NCBI GenBank assembly: GCA_015680685.1
Contig: MNCI01029080.1
Location: 54,091 to 75,418, forward strand
DNA length: 21,328 nt
From: Gnetum montanum
Taxonomy: Eukaryota > Streptophyta > Gnetopsida > Gnetales > Gnetaceae
Direction of reading: 5' to 3'
A model generated the notes under the pieces. That model had not been told where the DNA came from. It was given only the letters and a program-made list of their open reading frames with translations, and ran no database searches. The translations under genes and the position numbers were made by a program. The first letter of the stretch is position 1; every line of letters starts with the position of its first letter. Shown piece after piece: positions 20,201 through 21,328 of the stretch.

Positions 20201-21156
20201 ACACTTGGTCACGAGGGTCCATTGGGCCCACACTTGGACACGAGGGACCGTTGGGCCAACCCTTAGTCACGAGGGTCCGTTTGGCCAACACTTGGTCACG
20301 AGGGACCGTTTGGACAACAGTTGGTCACGAGGGACCATTTGGCCAACACTTGGTCACGAGGGTCCGTTGGGCCATCACTTGGTCTCGTGCCAGCGCAGCT
20401 ATGAGAGGTGCTCCCATGGAGAGCACTCTTGCGAGAGCACCGTGCAGTGCTCCCAGGGAGAACGCTACCTCTCCCCATATATGTTGATTGGGCTAGTTTC
20501 ATCCATACCATCCTGCACCCTTATAAATGTGATCATGAGGGACCGTTGGGCCAACACTTGGTCACGAGGGACCGTTGCGCCGACACTTGGTCACGAGGGA
20601 CCGTTGGGCCATCGCTTGGTGACGAGGGACCATTGGGCCAACACTTGGTCATGAGGGACCATTGGTTCAACGCTTGATCACGAGGGACCATTGGGCCAAC
20701 AGTTGGTAATGAGGGACCGTTTGGATAACAGCTGGTCACGAGGGACCGTTTGGCCAACACTTGGTCACGAGAGTCTGTTGGGCCATCACTTGGTCTCGTG
20801 AGTGTGATCATGCCAACGCAGCTATGCGAGGTGCTCCCAAGGAGAGCACTCTTGCGAGAGCACCGTGCAATGCTCCCAGGGAGAATGCTACCTCTCCCCA
20901 TATATGTTGATTGGGCCAGTTTCAGCCATACCATCCTGCACCCTTGTAAATTTGATCACGAGGGACGATTGGGCCAACACTGGGTCACGCAGGTCCGTTT
21001 GGCCAACACTCGGTCATGAGGGACTGCTGGTTCAACGCTTGGTCACAATGGTCCCGTTGGGCCAACCCTTGGTCATGAGGGACCGTTTGGCCAACACTCG
21101 GTCACGAGGGTCCATTGGGCCATCACTCGGTCTCGTGAGAGTGCAGCTATGGAAGG

Positions 21157-21328
21157 TGCTCCCAGGGAGAATGCTATTCCTCCCCACATATGTTGATTGG
21201 GCCAATTTCAGCCATACCATCCTGCACCCTTGTAAATTTGGTCACGAGGGTCTGTTGGGCCAACACTTGGTCTGGTGAGAGAGATCGTGCCAGCGCAGCT
21301 ATGCGAGGTGCTCCCAGGGAGAACGCTC
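21157..21328. repeat. Satellite blocks with a 39-bp internal deletion
   Basis: The two rightmost blocks (about 21157-21190 and 21304-21328) go from GGTGCTCCCA directly to GGGAGAA. Elsewhere in the array 39 bases lie between, bounded by a direct repeat of GTGCTCCCA. The loss is what recombination or slippage between those repeats would give, and it removes most of the dyad cluster. Confidence 0.75.

Larger units (their letters stand above)
14029..21328. repeat. Composite satellite: 150-bp block plus variable runs of a 29-bp unit
   Basis: Blocks anchored on TGTTGATTGGGCC occur at 14029, 14237, 14632, 14938, 15175, 15412, 15852, 16188, 16715, 17329, 17653, 17948, 18185, 18393, about 18747, about 19013, 19539, 19834, 20042, 20482, 20905 and 21191. 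Most distances fit 150 + 29n (208, 237, 266, 295, 324, 440, 527, 614); a few carry an extra 11-13 bases after GGTCTCGTG. The block includes CATACCATCCTGCACCCTTA, TATAAATGTGG and, before the anchor, a GTGCTC/GAGCAC dyad cluster ending CTACCTCTCCCCATATA. The two block forms at about 18747 and 19013 carry ATAATATCATTGG instead of the usual anchor. The array continues past the right edge. Confidence 0.93.

Noticed and set aside
14029-21328. Many overlapping ORFs of 60-298 codons on both strands in the array
   Set aside because: They are by-products of stop-poor tandem repeats. All frames give the same periodic peptides and the same minus-strand peptide recurs in each block. There is no domain and no consistent start.
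14029-21328. CRISPR-like array of 29-bp repeats
   Set aside because: The 29-base units are directly contiguous with no unique spacers, there are no cas genes, and the context is a plant retroelement.
14029-21328. Ribosomal DNA intergenic spacer subrepeats
   Set aside because: No rRNA sequence and no recognisable plant Pol I start motif (TATATAGGGG type) was seen; the TATAAAT in each block is not enough.

Overview
The window is plant nuclear DNA, most likely from a flowering plant, and contains no ordinary host gene. Two things fill it: most of a large Ty3/gypsy (Metaviridae) LTR retrotransposon (about 1-14028, 5' end outside the window), and a composite tandem-repeat satellite (14029-21328, running off the right edge). 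The plant assignment rests on the Tat-type retroelement: a C-x2-H-x4-H-x4-C gag knuckle, and a second, archaeal-like RNase H between a degenerate gypsy RNase H and the integrase.

Retrotransposon, left to right: the C-terminal part of gag (1-1008); protease in the same frame after a single TAG (1009-2184); a 47-bp/70-bp tandem repeat (about 2384-2783); a spliced-looking gene on the opposite strand (2883-6995, eight exons, with its own TATA-like promoter near 7175); the RT-RNase H-RNase H-integrase ORF (7450-10725); the integrase GPY/F tail in frame after another TAG (10726-10917); a second repeat cluster (10955-11336) built on the same dyad-plus-TTAAACT design as the first; a gene-free 3' internal region; a possible polypurine tract; and a 3' LTR of about 1.6 kb whose U3 carries a series of 39-bp imperfect palindromes and whose TATA box is at 13182.

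The most unusual part is the 5.3 kb between protease and RT. The eight antisense exons join with consistent reading phase across seven GT-AG introns (about 1,114 codons), interrupted only by three TAG codons. The same 5.3 kb is bounded on the sense strand by a possible donor (2146 or 2210) and an acceptor at 7437 with a branch-point-like CTAAC. The 2146/7438 pair keeps gag-pro and RT in one phase. The simplest reading is a sense intron that carries an antisense gene. All five premature stops in the element's frames are TAG, which fits decay of CAG codons in CHG-methylated heterochromatin.

The satellite is a fixed block of about 150 bp followed by a variable run (2 to 16 copies) of a 29-bp minisatellite, so block-to-block distances are close to 150 + 29n. 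The retrotransposon's right end abuts the array inside a conserved block, so it probably inserted into the satellite. All assignments come from reading the sequence; no database search was run.
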